Shown here piece by piece: positions 20,205-31,223 of a stretch of 64,000 bases of DNA. The position numbers and the translations under genes were made by a program. Source of the stretch: Phocaeicola sartorii JCM 17136 = DSM 21941 (GTDB lineage Bacteria > Bacteroidota > Bacteroidia > Bacteroidales > Bacteroidaceae); contig NZ_BAKM01000019.1 in the NCBI RefSeq assembly GCF_000614185.1, positions 1 through 64,000 of the forward strand. The letters run 5' to 3'. How positions within the stretch are numbered: position 1 is the first letter of the stretch; every line of letters begins with the position of its first letter. A model generated the notes under the pieces. That model was not told the DNA's origin, made no database searches, and saw nothing but the letters and a program-made list of their open reading frames with translations.

Positions 20205-20780
20205 TTAGTCCAATTTCTTCATGGCGCTATGTACGGAACCTGCCCAATAATTGCGTAGCCCGAAACCGCGTGCCTTGCCGTTAGTGGGTGCGCTATATAG
20301 GATCTCACGGGTTTTCGTGTTGAAGAATACAATTTGATAGGTTGCTCTTGCATCTGCCTTGTTTAAAAGCATGGCAATCATAACCAATCCTGTTTTTTCT
20401 TCTTGGGAGAGAATAGGAAGTGTCTTGATTACGTCTTCTATCTGTTCCTCATCCAGAGTGTATCCGCTGTTGGTCGTCATGATCTCGTCGGGATTGATGG
20501 TTTTGTTGGCATCGTTTACAGCCTCTAATGAGGTCACTTCCACATTGACACCTAGTCTTTTGCCAATATCATATTTCTTCGGCTCGGTGATGAAAAGTTT
20601 GTTGATGTCATCAAAAGTGTATTTGAACTGCATGGGGCCTTCTTTGGCTCCGTACACTTTGGCGCGGGTAAAGTCTATGCCATAAAATGTCACAGAGGAG
20701 ACGTCTTTCAAGGCATCTTTGTTTTGCCCGAAGCAAGCCATGCTGCTTACAAGGAATAATAAAACGAGTAACTGTTTCAT
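20205..20780 (-). CDS. Secreted protein of unknown function
   Basis: 191-residue product with a signal peptide (MKQLLVLLFLVSSMACFGQ). The mature part begins with DVSSVTFYGIDFTRAKVYGA and ends with the pattern RGFGLRNYWAGSVHSAMKKL. I recognise no catalytic motif. Similar short secreted proteins are common in Bacteroidales. It follows the aryl-polyene-type operon on the same strand after a 49-bp gap containing a purine-rich leader, so it may be read through from that operon or have its own promoter. Confidence 0.65.
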   Translation of the reverse strand: MKQLLVLLFLVSSMACFGQNKDALKDVSSVTFYGIDFTRAKVYGAKEGPMQFKYTFDDINKLFITEPKKYDIGKRLGVNVEVTSLEAVNDANKTINPDEIMTTNSGYTLDEEQIEDVIKTLPILSQEEKTGLVMIAMLLNKADARATYQIVFFNTKTREILYSAPTNGKARGFGLRNYWAGSVHSAMKKLD

Positions 20781-20829
20781 ATTAGTTCTTTTTTAGTGTT
20801 GTTTTGTTGCTGCCAAAGGTAGAAAAATA

Positions 20830-22123
20830 TTATCTCAAATCAATAAATTTAACTATTTTTCGACTCATGGGCGGCATTTGTATTTTCGCGATATACTCTG
20901 CCGATTCAAAATTGATACTCGGAGCCACCCGTACTTTGGAACGGAACAGATCTTTGATTTCTTTAGCGAAAGCTTCGCTGCGGTTTTCACTTCCGATACG
21001 GATCAGTATTTCATCCGTTCCCAGTTCATTGGTATAAACCTCTACAATGTAATTCTTGATATGGGGGATGTTATCCAGAATATCAAATAAAGCGGGTGGG
21101 TAAAGGGTCGTACCTTTATATTTTATCATTTGTCCTTTACGGCCCAGTATGGAGCTGAGACGGATGGTGTTACGTCCGCAGGCGCAAGGCTCGGTATAAT
21201 GGTAACAGATATCTCCGGTCTTGAAACGGAGTAGCGGCATTCCTCTTACTCCCAAAGTCGTAATGGTCACTTCGCCTGCTTCCCCTTCTTTTACAGGCTG
21301 GTTGTTGTCATCCAGAAACTCTACGATAATCAGTTCCGGCTGGAGATGACCACCGTGAAATTCATTACATTCGGTAAACGAGGATTGCATTTCGGTAGAT
21401 GCGTAGGTGGAGTAAAGTTGCAGGGAATCCCATTTCTCGTGTATCCGCTTACCCAGTGTGTTCAGGGTGAAATCGGGATTGCGTAGTGCTTCGCCTATGC
21501 ATACGCATTTCTGCATGGAGCAGTGATGGTAATCAATATGGTTCTTTTCGGCAAATTCAATCAGCTTGATCAGAAAGGAAGGACTACCATGCCGCAAGTG
21601 GGATGGATGCGCCGGATAGTGTCCCATTGCAGTTCGGGAATGCCGTTTCCCACGCGGGCTACTCCCATACCCAGCTCACGGGCTCCCATATAGTAGCTAG
21701 ACCCGCCATGAAACGTCTGTCGATAGTGGTCATCAGTTGCAGTACGTCTTGTCTGCTGCATCCGGTGGTGGTGAATGACAGATATTCGTTGTAGGCCAGC
21801 CGGTCAAGGTCCTCGGAAGTCAATACAAAAGTGACGGGGTCGCCCAAGGTGCCCGATGTGGTGACATAGTCAATAATCTCATCGCGGCTCACACAGATAA
21901 AATCTTCATTATGAAGTTGCAGGTCTGTCTTGGTTGTGACAGGTATTTGTTGCAAGTCTTCGATGGTTTTTATCTGTTGTATATCGATGTGATGTACTTG
22001 GAACAGACGTTGGTAGAATCGTGAATGATTCTGCAAATAAAGCAGTTCCTCAGCCAGCCGGCTTTCCTGATAGGCTTTGATTTCCTCAGGGGAACGGAAT
22101 TGTATTTCCGGATTCTTATTCAT
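20830..22123 (-). CDS. Phenylacetate-CoA ligase-like AMP-dependent ligase, two frameshifts
   Basis: Adenylate-forming enzyme, the last gene of the aryl-polyene-type operon. It probably activates the aromatic starter acid (cinnamate or coumarate type) made by the ammonia-lyase; this is inference from context. The N-terminal part reads to VTTSGTLGDPVTFVLT (substrate/ATP loop). The middle shifts frame at about 21697 (one added base gives YYMGARELGMGVARVGNG) and again at about 21593 (one added C gives HPTCRHGSPSFLIKLIEF). The C-terminal part has YSTYASTEMQSSFTECN, LRFKTGDICYHYTEPCACGR and a cysteine pair typical of PaaK-like enzymes. Repaired length is about 431 residues. It starts 1 nt after the preceding stop. 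Confidence 0.85.
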
Positions 22124-22124
22124 C

Positions 22125-23790
22125 TTAGTTGTTTATTTTATGTTCTATACGTTCTGATTCACTTCGCTTGGGGATAGGAAGTAAGAGGGCTTTCTTCCAA
22201 TTGCGCAGGGCTTTGTCCTGCTGTCCCGTGGCATGATAGTAATCTCCCAGTAACTCGTACACATAAAAGAAATGAGGGTTGGCATGTTGGAAGGCATGCA
22301 GTGTCTGTTCGTCCAGCCGTTCTTTCTTTTTAATCTGCTTCCGTAGTACAGGAATCAGTCTTTTGTAAGTCATCAGTTGTTGGTATTCCTGTTGTTGCAG
22401 GAAGGAGTCCGCAGGCAGGGTCAGGTCTTCGGTATAGATTTCATGGTTGAAATCGATGGAATCACTGAAAATCCTGTTCAGGTCGTATGCCACGTACTTG
22501 CCGCATTGCCAGGGAGAGGTGGATACCCACATCAGCTTTTTCTCCGGTTGGAAAATAACGGAATGATGGGCGATGAATTGATTGATGGCCATTTCGTTGG
22601 CAAGTCCCAGTTCCGCTTCTCCCACTCCTTTCCGGTTTCGGAGGATGGTTGCGGCTTTCGAAGCATCTAGGGGGATGTTTTCTTTCAGCAGCTCCTGCAA
22701 ACGGGCAAAGCGGTAGGGACTGTCCGAAGTTTCTATGTTTTCCCGGTTACGTTTGTCATGGCTGAATGTTTCCGACTGATAGTGGTTGGTGCAGATGATC
22801 TGTTGTCCGTTTCCTGTGAAAAGAGCGATTTTCTCCGGTGATTTCTCTATAATCGCAGCCTTGCCATCTTGGGCCGAACCGACTAATATGGATTCCGAGA
22901 CAAATGTTTTCCGTTTCCGGGCGATAGCGTATGCTTCCTCAATGGTAGAGGCATATTGCAATATTTCCCTCGTCAGGATGGAAATAGGGGTGGCGGATGC
23001 GGCAGGCAGATCCGATTTGGCGGCATTGATGGTGACCGTCAGCCCCGTTTCATTCATGCCGGAAAGGACACCGGTCATTCCGGCCCATCCCACGGATGCG
23101 AAGCGATATCCGTTTTCGGGTTGGTAAAACGAAACGAGCTTGTTGCGTGCAAAGGCGTCACCCATGTAGAAATCGAAATTACGGCCGATGATAAGGGAAG
23201 AATCGGCACTGTTCTCACCCCAGCAAGCAAATGAACTGCATCCTACCAGCATATAGTCCTGCATGGCATGTCCCAAGTCGTGGGCGGAGTGGTAATTCAA
23301 CTGACGCTCGTAGGGGGTGCCGATGAAATCATACTCATGGGTGCAGGAGAGGGAGATGCCATAAATCTCGTCCCGATACTCTTCCGGCACATTTTTTCCC
23401 CAGATTCCGGTTGAAAAGGACAATGAAGAAACGGAGGAATTTAAGGTAACTTTCAGAAGGGACTATCTCTTTTATCTGGTCCACAAATACTTTCTCTTGA
23501 AAATAAAGCAAGTCGGAAGTCAGTTTGCCGATGGCTTTGCCTCTTTCGTAGGCAGGTCCGCTGACTTTCAGTTCCCAAAGTCCGCTCTCACTGTGCCGCA
23601 GGTAGTTTTCGCCGTATTGCCGGAGACTGTCTTTCCGTATCACACGATCCGTTTCAGGGGTAGACGCGAATTGCGGAGTCATCATATCGGCAGATAAATA
23701 GAGATAGCCGATTCCTGTCAGGATCACCGCTATCAGCGTCAACAGGATAGCTGCCCCGTACTTGATGGTTTTCTTCAGAATCTTATGCAT
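22125..23790 (-). CDS. C45-type acyltransferase/peptidase with N-terminal membrane anchor, frameshifted
   Basis: Ntn-hydrolase-like protein related to acyl-CoA:6-aminopenicillanate acyltransferase. One transmembrane helix (residues 10-32) is followed by the catalytic region, with the likely N-terminal nucleophile Cys in LVGCSSFACWGENS, then GRNFDFYMGD and GMTGVLSGMNETGLTVTINA. A TPR-like C-terminus follows (YVYELLGDYYHATGQQDKAL). The frame breaks in a run of six A's (minus strand) at 23395-23400; removing one base joins FNRNLGK to NVPEEYRDEI, giving about 554 residues. The start overlaps the previous stop by 8 bp. In this operon it may acylate or hydrolyse the polyene product (inference). Confidence 0.82.
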
Positions 23791-25273
23791 TGCCTACTTT
23801 CTTTGCTAAATATTCCTGACCTACAAATTCCGAACAAGTGAGCATGGCTGTTAGCGTCACGCCCAAGGCACCGTGTACATTCAGATTCTGCCCCGTGAGG
23901 AACAGATTCTTCAGTTTGGTGCGTGTAGAAACAAAACTGATTTGCGGATATTGGTAATTCTTGACAATACCGTATGCCGAACCGTCTATGGTTCCGGTAT
24001 AGTCCCGATAGCTCAGCGGAGTCGTGGTATGAATCTTTTCGATGCAATGACTCCAGTGAAACCCGAACCGGCTCAGAAACTGCAAGATCTGTTCCGTTTT
24101 TTCTTCTTTGAACTGGCGGTATGCCTCGCCACGGTGTTCGGGAGTCGTATCCGTCCATTTGCTGACCTCATCCATATACATGGGGGTCAGTATGGAAACC
24201 ACCTCTGTGAATTTGCTGTTGCCACGGGGTACTTGCATGGAGATCATGCAACTGGGGATATTCCCTTTGTGCGTCTCTTTGTCATACCACACCTCCTCAT
24301 TGCCGTGCAGGTATATATTATGGTTCTGATAGGGGAAACAGTCTTTTTTCATCATCAGATTGAGCGTGAATATCCCGTAACTGTTTTCCAGTGACTTGAT
24401 GCGAAACACAAAAGCCGGTTTGATGGAATGGTTCTTATCCAGCAGGGATAAGGTGAGTTGCGGATGTAGGTTGGATATGACGCAGGTACTTTCCATCACC
24501 TCTTCATGGTTCACTTCCACTCCTTGTATGGCTTCATCCTTGACAAGGATACGGGTCACTTCTTTCCGGTTCAGCACCGTGCCACCGTTGGCACGTATGT
24601 TCTGGATTAATTCCAGACTGACTTGCATACTTCCTTCCGTGAAACGATAGGCGCTCTCCAGATAAGAGTTGTTAATCATGGCGTGCTCATAGAAGGTAGA
24701 TTTATTTTTGATCCCGCCATAGAGCAGGGAGGTTGCGGCAAGTACATTCTGTAAATCCCTGTTCGTGGTAACGGAGGCTATCATTCCGGCTGCCGAGGTG
24801 GCAAAGAAATCCATGCCTTCCTGGGACAGGCGGCCTTTTTTCAGGTGGTCTATGCTGATCAGGTCTCCCACCGACCGGATAGCTGCCACATACCGTTTTA
24901 AGTTCTCCCGTTCATGGGGGAATGAGTGGCACAGGGTTTCCATGAACCGTTCATGCCCCATGGCATAATCATAGATAGCGTCTTTATAATAAATCCGGTC
25001 GAACCCTTCTTCATCCATCCGTTGGATAGACAGCTTGTCCATGATCCCGAAATAGCGGAAATACTGATTCATGATTTGTCCTTCATCCAGACTGCCGATA
25101 TAGTGAATGCCGGTATCCATCCGGTGCCCGCCACGTTGGTAAGTCTGGAAGCAGCCGCCAAACAATTCGTTTTTCTCTAACACACAGACGTGGTAGCCCT
25201 CTTTGCTTAAGATGGCTCCGCATTCCAGACCGCCCAGTCCGCTGCCTATGATGATGATATCGTACTTACTCAT
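23783..25273 (-). CDS. Phytoene-desaturase-like FAD-dependent oxidoreductase
   Basis: About 496 residues from the preferred Met (MSKYDIIIIGSGLGG). That start opens the Rossmann FAD-binding fold with the dinucleotide motif GSGLGGLECGAIL and overlaps the previous stop by 8 bp. A longer in-frame start at 25354 would lie inside the upstream gene and add an unrelated leader. The C-terminal FAD motif is LFLTGQNLNVHGALGVTLTA, as in CrtI/CrtO-type enzymes. In the operon it could desaturate or isomerise the acyl chain; that role is inferred. It is encoded between the trifunctional exporter and the C45-type gene. Confidence 0.87.
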   Translation of the reverse strand: MSKYDIIIIGSGLGGLECGAILSKEGYHVCVLEKNELFGGCFQTYQRGGHRMDTGIHYIGSLDEGQIMNQYFRYFGIMDKLSIQRMDEEGFDRIYYKDAIYDYAMGHERFMETLCHSFPHERENLKRYVAAIRSVGDLISIDHLKKGRLSQEGMDFFATSAAGMIASVTTNRDLQNVLAATSLLYGGIKNKSTFYEHAMINNSYLESAYRFTEGSMQVSLELIQNIRANGGTVLNRKEVTRILVKDEAIQGVEVNHEEVMESTCVISNLHPQLTLSLLDKNHSIKPAFVFRIKSLENSYGIFTLNLMMKKDCFPYQNHNIYLHGNEEVWYDKETHKGNIPSCMISMQVPRGNSKFTEVVSILTPMYMDEVSKWTDTTPEHRGEAYRQFKEEKTEQILQFLSRFGFHWSHCIEKIHTTTPLSYRDYTGTIDGSAYGIVKNYQYPQISFVSTRTKLKNLFLTGQNLNVHGALGVTLTAMLTCSEFVGQEYLAKKVGNA

Positions 25274-28200
25274 GCTCCGGTTTGTTTTTTTGGAAGATAT
25301 AAATCGTATTCGAAGTATATCTGTCGTTAGGTAAAATTTCCAGCTGCATCCCACATGCTTGTGCGATACTTCTTATTTGTTCTTCGGATGTGAAACACAG
25401 TTGTTCTGTCGTCTTGTTAAAGTTGAAAATGCCGGTAGACAGCAGTTCGGTGAAACGGGTCAGCCGGTGTTTTCCTGTATTGGCGGCATTGCCGTCCCGC
25501 ACAATCAGCTTCCCTTCCGGACGCAACCGTTCCACGCATCTGAGCAATAAAGTCCGCTGATGCTCATAACTCATATAATGAAGCATGTCATTCAGAATGA
25601 ATACGTCACTTTCCGGTAAAGGATACTCCAAGGCGTCGGCACATACAAATTGCAGGTGGGGAGTGCGGAGCCAACCCTGTTGCGCCACTGCTATCTTGTC
25701 CTCATCATAATCAATCCCTGTAATCTCCCGTTCCTCGGAAAGTTGGGAAAGCATATAGCAAAGCGGTCCGAATCCGCAACCGATATCTGTAATCTGTCCT
25801 TTGACGGGAACCAGCCGGTTGAATAACCTGTAGTTATCCTCCATTTTCACCTTGATGCGTATATACCATTCCTCTACCGGTCCTTTATAGATATAGTTCT
25901 GTATCAGGTTTTCGTAAAAGACGGGATTGTCCGTTGTGCTCTGCTCCCGGCAGATACGGGCATATTCTTTTTTCATCCGTGCGGAGATGCTTTTGGTACG
26001 TTCCTGATAAGTGGTTCCGTACGTAGCATCGTTGGCCGGGATACACGGCAGAATCTCTGTCAGCATGATGCCTTTCCGTACATTGAACGGCTGTGCTTTC
26101 GCTATGATTTTACAGTTGCCGTAAAGGATGACCGGAATGATATCCAGTTGCAGTTTTTCCGACAGATAGAAGGCTCCTTTATGGAAGCGCTTCATCCGTC
26201 CGTCGTAGGTACGTGTCCCTTCGGGAAAAATGGCGATGGAATATCCTTCTTTCACCTTTTGGCGCATTCGCTCCACGTAAAGCTCGTAGCCGTCTCCTAC
26301 GTAATAGAAATCGGCATAGCGGATAATGGCTCCGAAGAAAGGAGAGTGCCATACCCAGTGATTGGTTACCATGACCAGTTTGGGAGTCAGAGCCAATAAT
26401 ACCAGTATGTCGATGAAAGACTGATGATTGGCTATCAGGATGGCAGGCTTTTTAAACGTTTCTCCCGTCCGGTTTATTTTTTCTTTATGTACAAATGTGG
26501 CTATATGGATCAGGCCTTTGCAGGTGACATGTATCAGTTGGCAAAGTACTCGTTTCTTATAGGCTTTGCGGATAGGAAGCAAGGTCATGACAGCTATCAG
26601 CAAGCGCAGGAACATGCATCCGATAAAGAACAGCAGGAACAAGCCGCCGGTTCTTGCCAGTCCTGTCAATGTATAAGGGGGCAACCCTTTGGAAGCGGGG
26701 GCTGTGATGAAGAACCGGAAAAGGATGGGTTGCAGCGTGTAGGCCACCAGTACGACGGCAATCATTCCCAAAATGGAGATGAGGGAAATGGACTGCAATG
26801 CCGGATGGCGTGCAAAGACCAACGTACCCATACCTATCACGGTGGTGAAAGCGGAGAAGAAGATGGCTGTCTTGTGCGAGTTCAGCAACTGCCGTCCTGT
26901 GCGGTATTTGTTCTGCAATCCGTCCATAATGAAGATGCTGAAATCATCCCCGATTCCAAAAATAAAGGTGGACAGAATGATGTTGATGATATTGAACTCA
27001 ATACCAGTATGCCCATTAACCCCACAATGATAATCCAGCTGACCAGCATCGGCAGGAAACTCATCAGAGTCAGTTCTATGCGTCCGTAGGAGATCCATAA
27101 GGCAAAGAAAATCAGGAAAGAAGAGATATAAAGAATCAGATAGAAATCCTGATTGACGGCCGATACCCATTGGTTGGCGAAATAGCCGCGGTCGAAGATA
27201 ACCACCTTCTCTTTTGGTTGGAAAAGGGGGTACACCGCTTCCTTGTCGGCCTCGTTCATCCGCACCTGAGTAATCAGCATGGTCAGGGAATCGGCGGAAG
27301 TCTGCCATTCGTTCAGAAGCCGGGTAGTGATTTCATTCTGGTAGTCCAAAGGCTGGAACGGACGGTCGAGCCATTGGAAAAACGGCTCGAATGCATGTTC
27401 GCGGAAATGATAACGGGCAGCCTCTGTCCGGATGGTTTCGCGTAACCAGGCTTTCTTTTCCGGAGTCCAGTAGTTGTGCCATTGTTTCAACCGTGCTTCC
27501 TGCACCTCTTCCGGTATCAGAAACTGTCCGGCAGAGGCGTAATCTTTTATTTTTCCCTCTTCTTTCAGTTGGGAGAGCAGACGGTTCGTTTCGGCGTATT
27601 GTCCGGTAGCATCTCCCATATTTTTGCCTGTACTGACAAAGAGAACAGTCTTTTCTTTCTTGTCAAAGAGTTCGGCCAGCTTGTTTTCCGATTGTTTCAA
27701 GTGGGCAGGCTCATAATTCAGACTCATCATGTCCTCGTTGAAACGCACGTTCTGCGAGGTGAAAAGACATATTAGGGTCAGCACGAGGATGCCCCCTACC
27801 AATCCTTTGTTCTTTTCGTATGGATAAGCGTTCAGTTTCTCGATAAAGCGTAGTACTGCCCCTTGTTTTACATGTGCCTGCCCTTTCAGGAAATGCGGCA
27901 GATAGACCAGGCAAAACAGCGTGGTTCCTATCAAGGCAAGCGAGGCGAACAGACCGAAATCTCGTAACAGGTTGGAACTGGTAAAGATGAGGCCGAAAAA
28001 GGCGCCGATGGTGGTAAAACTGCCTACGGTAAGCGGATAGGCGATTTCTCTGATTAATTGTTGTACCGATGATACATGATTCTGATGCGCCAGCATGTGT
28101 ATGGAGTAGCTCAAGGCAATGCCCATTACGGCGGAGCCCGCACCTACGGCAATGGCTGAAATGCCGCCTTTGATAAAGTAGATGAGGCATAAGGCGAATA

Positions 28201-29119
28201 AAGCTCCAAACAGCACCGGGGTGATGATAAGCGGAATGGATTTCTTATGCTTGAATACCAGAGATATGAAGGCAATAATGATAATCAGCGCGATGGAAGA
28301 AGTGACCAGCGTATCTTTCTTTATCTGTCGTGCATTGTACACTCCTACGGAAGGGCCTCCGAAATATTCGGCAACCAGTTGGGGATGTTCCTTTTCCGCT
28401 TTTTGCAGCTCGTCTTCAATCAGCCGGATGAGTTTGTCATTTTTGCCCGTGCTTCCGGTGTTGAATACCGGGGTGATGAACATCAGCAGGGTGGAACCAT
28501 CCCGTGAGAAGATATGTTCATTAATCAGTTCGTAATTAGTTTCCAATTGGAAGTCTTGCAGGTGTTTCAGCGTCTGGCTACCCAGTCCCAACGGGTCCCG
28601 CATAAGGTAGTTTTTCAGGGCGAATCCTGCCGGAGATATCAGATTGGAATAGTTTTTCTGCATCAGGGAGGCGATGTTTCCGGCGGTAAGCAAGGTGTCC
28701 AGCCGTTGGTAGTCCTCGTCGGAAAGGAACAAGGGCAGGTTGTCGTAAACAAAATCTCCGGCACTGTTGATCAGGTTTTCGTCGGCTTTCGAGAAGATCT
28801 CTTTAATCAGGCTTCCTTCCGCTTGTTGTTGTAAATCCTGCTTTATTGCCTCGGCTGCTTCAATCAAGGAATCCGCATCCGCCACACCGTCCTTGCCGGA
28901 CAGCATGATCATAATCTTATCCTTTATCTTCAGATTTTCAAATACGTTGATGGTATTTTGGGAGTCCTTGGTATCCGGAAAGAAACTGGTTACGTTTTCC
29001 TCGAACCTGACTTGGGCGGCAAAAAGGGCCATAAAGAGAATGCATACGCTGAGGGACAGGTAAAACAAGACTTTATGCCTTTCAAAATAGTTATATAATC
29101 CAACAAAGAATTTAGTCAT
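25266..29119 (-). CDS. Trifunctional MMPL/RND exporter - lysophospholipid acyltransferase - SAM methyltransferase fusion, frameshifted
   Basis: About 1284 residues once one base is added near 27005 (joining LVSWIIIVGLMGI to LGIEFNIINIILSTFIFGIG). The N-terminal 780 residues are an RND-type MMPL exporter with two sets of membrane helices flanking large periplasmic loops. A PlsC-type acyltransferase follows, with the catalytic NHQSFID (HX4D) and FPEGTRTYDGRMKRFHKGAF. The C-terminus is a class I methyltransferase with the SAM motif DIGCGFGPL and NDMLHYMSYEHQR. The fusion is a known Bacteroidales architecture. It probably moves the aryl-polyene lipid across the membrane while completing acylation and methylation (inference). 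The start overlaps the GT2 gene by 8 bp. Confidence 0.88.
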
Positions 29120-30305
29120 ATCCGTTTTTTCTCCTACATATAGCCAGCAGTGCGGCAGAGATTACCCCCGACAGCAGACTGCAAGCCATTGCAAAGATAA
29201 TGCTTCCTATTAAATATTGCTCTAAAACTGATTTGACATTTTCAAGAGAAAGGTCTCCGAGATGCAAATCGGGAGGATTACCCAGTACCATGCAACCTGT
29301 CCGGTAACTGCCGTACAGCAATAGGGGAATCATGGGTGGAATACTGATATTGGCGGCGACAAGGGCAATCACTTTATTCAGTCTGAACAGATGCGCAAGA
29401 AAGAGGGTGATCAGCATCTGATAACCCCATAACGGAACGATACCCATAAAAATCCCCAGCATGATGGCGAGTACAATCTTCAGGTTGGATTCCTGTGTAT
29501 TCAGCACATGGTCGGTAAAGAATCGCTTGCAGTTGCTCCATGACAGTTTGCGGAGCAGGTTACGGGGAACAATCCAAAGACAGGTAATCAGTACCAGCAC
29601 CGTGTTCAGCACACTGATGCGGGTAAAGTCCCGGAACGGACGGAAATGGGATACCCGTTCTGCTTGCGGGGGATAATACACGTGGATGGGAATGTTCTTC
29701 ACCACTACATCTCCCCATGCAGCAAAGACGATGGCTTCCAACTCAAATTCGTATTTGGCGGTATACCAGCAGCTTTGCACATTCATTTTGCGCAGAGGGT
29801 AAAGGCGGTATCCCGACTGGGTATCTTCCAGTTTCAGCCCGGTTTCTAGTCTGAACCAGAAATTAGAGAATTTATTGGCGAAGGTATTCTTGCCCGGCAT
29901 ATTGTCGGAGGCCAAGTTTCGGGCGCCTACCAGCAGCGTGTCGGGCTCTTTTTCAATGGCTTCAATAAAACAGGGAATATCGGAAGCGAAATGCTGTCCG
30001 TCCGAATCGATGGTGATGGCATAGCGGAAACCCTCTTTTTTTGCTTGGGAAAGACCATGCTTCAAAGCGGTTCCTTTTCCTTTATTGACAGGATGGGTAA
30101 TAGTGCGGATAGCCAGATATTGTTCCAGAATGTTAGCCGTATCATCCGTAGAGCCGTCATTGACGACAATGATATCGCCTGCATACCTGCATACCTCCTC
30201 AATGACTGCCGCCAGTGTCTTCCCGTTGTTGTAGGTGGGAATAACGACGATAATCTCCAGTTCCTTTAGTTTCTTCCGCCAAACCGATGTTGTGTTTGTA
30301 CTCAT
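29112..30305 (-). CDS. Family 2 glycosyltransferase with C-terminal DUF2062 membrane domain
   Basis: 397 residues. The N-terminal 240 are a GT2 fold with the nucleotide-sugar motifs IVVIPTYNNGKTLAAVIEEV, VVNDGSTDDTANIL and ITIDSDGQHFASDI, close to dolichol-phosphate-mannose synthase-like enzymes. The C-terminal 150 residues form a DUF2062 domain with several membrane helices (AIMLGIFMGIVPLWGYQMLI, ISIPPMIPLLLYGSYRTG). It may glycosylate the aryl-polyene lipid at the inner membrane; that role is inferred. Its ATG overlaps the dehydratase stop by 4 bp, and its own stop overlaps the exporter start by 8 bp. Confidence 0.88.
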   Translation of the reverse strand: MSTNTTSVWRKKLKELEIIVVIPTYNNGKTLAAVIEEVCRYAGDIIVVNDGSTDDTANILEQYLAIRTITHPVNKGKGTALKHGLSQAKKEGFRYAITIDSDGQHFASDIPCFIEAIEKEPDTLLVGARNLASDNMPGKNTFANKFSNFWFRLETGLKLEDTQSGYRLYPLRKMNVQSCWYTAKYEFELEAIVFAAWGDVVVKNIPIHVYYPPQAERVSHFRPFRDFTRISVLNTVLVLITCLWIVPRNLLRKLSWSNCKRFFTDHVLNTQESNLKIVLAIMLGIFMGIVPLWGYQMLITLFLAHLFRLNKVIALVAANISIPPMIPLLLYGSYRTGCMVLGNPPDLHLGDLSLENVKSVLEQYLIGSIIFAMACSLLSGVISAALLAICRRKNGYD

Positions 30306-30679
30306 CTTGTTTCTTCAGTCAGTGTCGCTTTCAGCTTGATAAATTCTTTTCCCTTACAAATGCCTTCTGCCTGCAACTTGAAAAGGCGCTCTTCCGTCTC
30401 TTCCAATCGGATAAACAGTTGCAGCAGCGGAGTCTCCATCGGGTTGATGGCAGACAGGAACTTGGAAGAAGTAATCTGTACATACTGCAAAGGCCGGTTG
30501 GCGATCTGTTCGGCACTCTCTTTTATCATCTGCAAGGTACAGACGCCCGGAACCACCGGCTGTCCGGGGAAATGACCCTGATAGAGCACATGGCGGGGAT
30601 TCAGCTCTATCTCTATTTCCTGTTTCCCGTCTTCTCTTTCCTTTTTATGAATGATTTTATAAAAGTTTTCCAGCAGCAT
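30302..30679 (-). CDS. Hotdog-fold 3-hydroxyacyl-ACP dehydratase (FabZ/ApeP-like)
   Basis: 125-residue hotdog protein with the FabZ-type motif RHVLYQGHFPGQPVVPGVCT, which contains the His of the active site; the partner acidic residue is less clear. It removes water from the 3-hydroxyacyl intermediate to leave a double bond, a step needed at every cycle of polyene synthesis. It is one of two dehydratase-like genes in the operon (the other is at 38185). It overlaps the GT2 gene by 4 bp (ATGA). Confidence 0.8.
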   Translation of the reverse strand: MLLENFYKIIHKKEREDGKQEIEIELNPRHVLYQGHFPGQPVVPGVCTLQMIKESAEQIANRPLQYVQITSSKFLSAINPMETPLLQLFIRLEETEERLFKLQAEGICKGKEFIKLKATLTEETR

Positions 30680-30680
30680 A

Positions 30681-31223
30681 TCAAGGGTTGTTTATGTTCA
30701 GTTTGTCCAATTGGATTCTTAGCCGTATCAGTGGATGTTTGATTTGTACTTTCTCCGCCTGTCCGTTTACGAAGCCGGACAAGGTGAATACCGTTTTTCC
30801 AAATCCTTTGCCACTGATTCTTTGCTCAAAAGTACTACTTTTCTTTTTAATACGTGCTTTTTCACTCTTCAGAAATAGATTCTTGAAGTCAGTTTCCAGT
30901 ATTTTCAGCATCTTTTTCTTTCTCATCGGTTCTATGCAGCTGTTCACTATGAAGGTGTCTCGGTGCAGGGAGAAGTCAAAAAGGCTGAGGCCAAAGTAAG
31001 TGGAGCCTAGGATACGGATTTCGTTATCGGGCATTTGGCGGACAATGAGCATTCCGCTGAAATGATGTTTCATGAAATCCAGTTGCAGGTTGTATTTTTG
31101 CGACTGTGCTTCTGCCTGCAGGATGGGAGGCAGTGCCGTAGCTTCCCCTGTCACCCGGTGTGAGCAGGAGAGCAGGATAAACAGCAACAGCAGCCAGCTA
31201 GCGTATCGTAAACTTTGCCTCAT
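30681..31223 (-). CDS. Lipoprotein of unknown function (DUF3261-like position)
   Basis: 180 residues with a signal peptide and lipobox (LLLFILLSCSHR). The mature protein is Lys-rich and beta-strand rich (GMLIVRQMPDNEIRILGSTY). Its place next to the LolA-like gene matches the DUF3261 lipoprotein found in aryl-polyene clusters, thought to help lipid placement in the outer membrane, but sequence similarity cannot be confirmed here. Its start overlaps the repaired end of the LolA gene by about 26 bp. Confidence 0.65.
   Translation of the reverse strand: MRQSLRYASWLLLLFILLSCSHRVTGEATALPPILQAEAQSQKYNLQLDFMKHHFSGMLIVRQMPDNEIRILGSTYFGLSLFDFSLHRDTFIVNSCIEPMRKKKMLKILETDFKNLFLKSEKARIKKKSSTFEQRISGKGFGKTVFTLSGFVNGQAEKVQIKHPLIRLRIQLDKLNINNP

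Noticed and set aside
26424-27089. 221-codon plus-strand frame inside the trifunctional gene
   Set aside because: It is antisense to the clear acyltransferase/exporter coding, rich in Gln and His from antisense codons, and has no promoter or domain.
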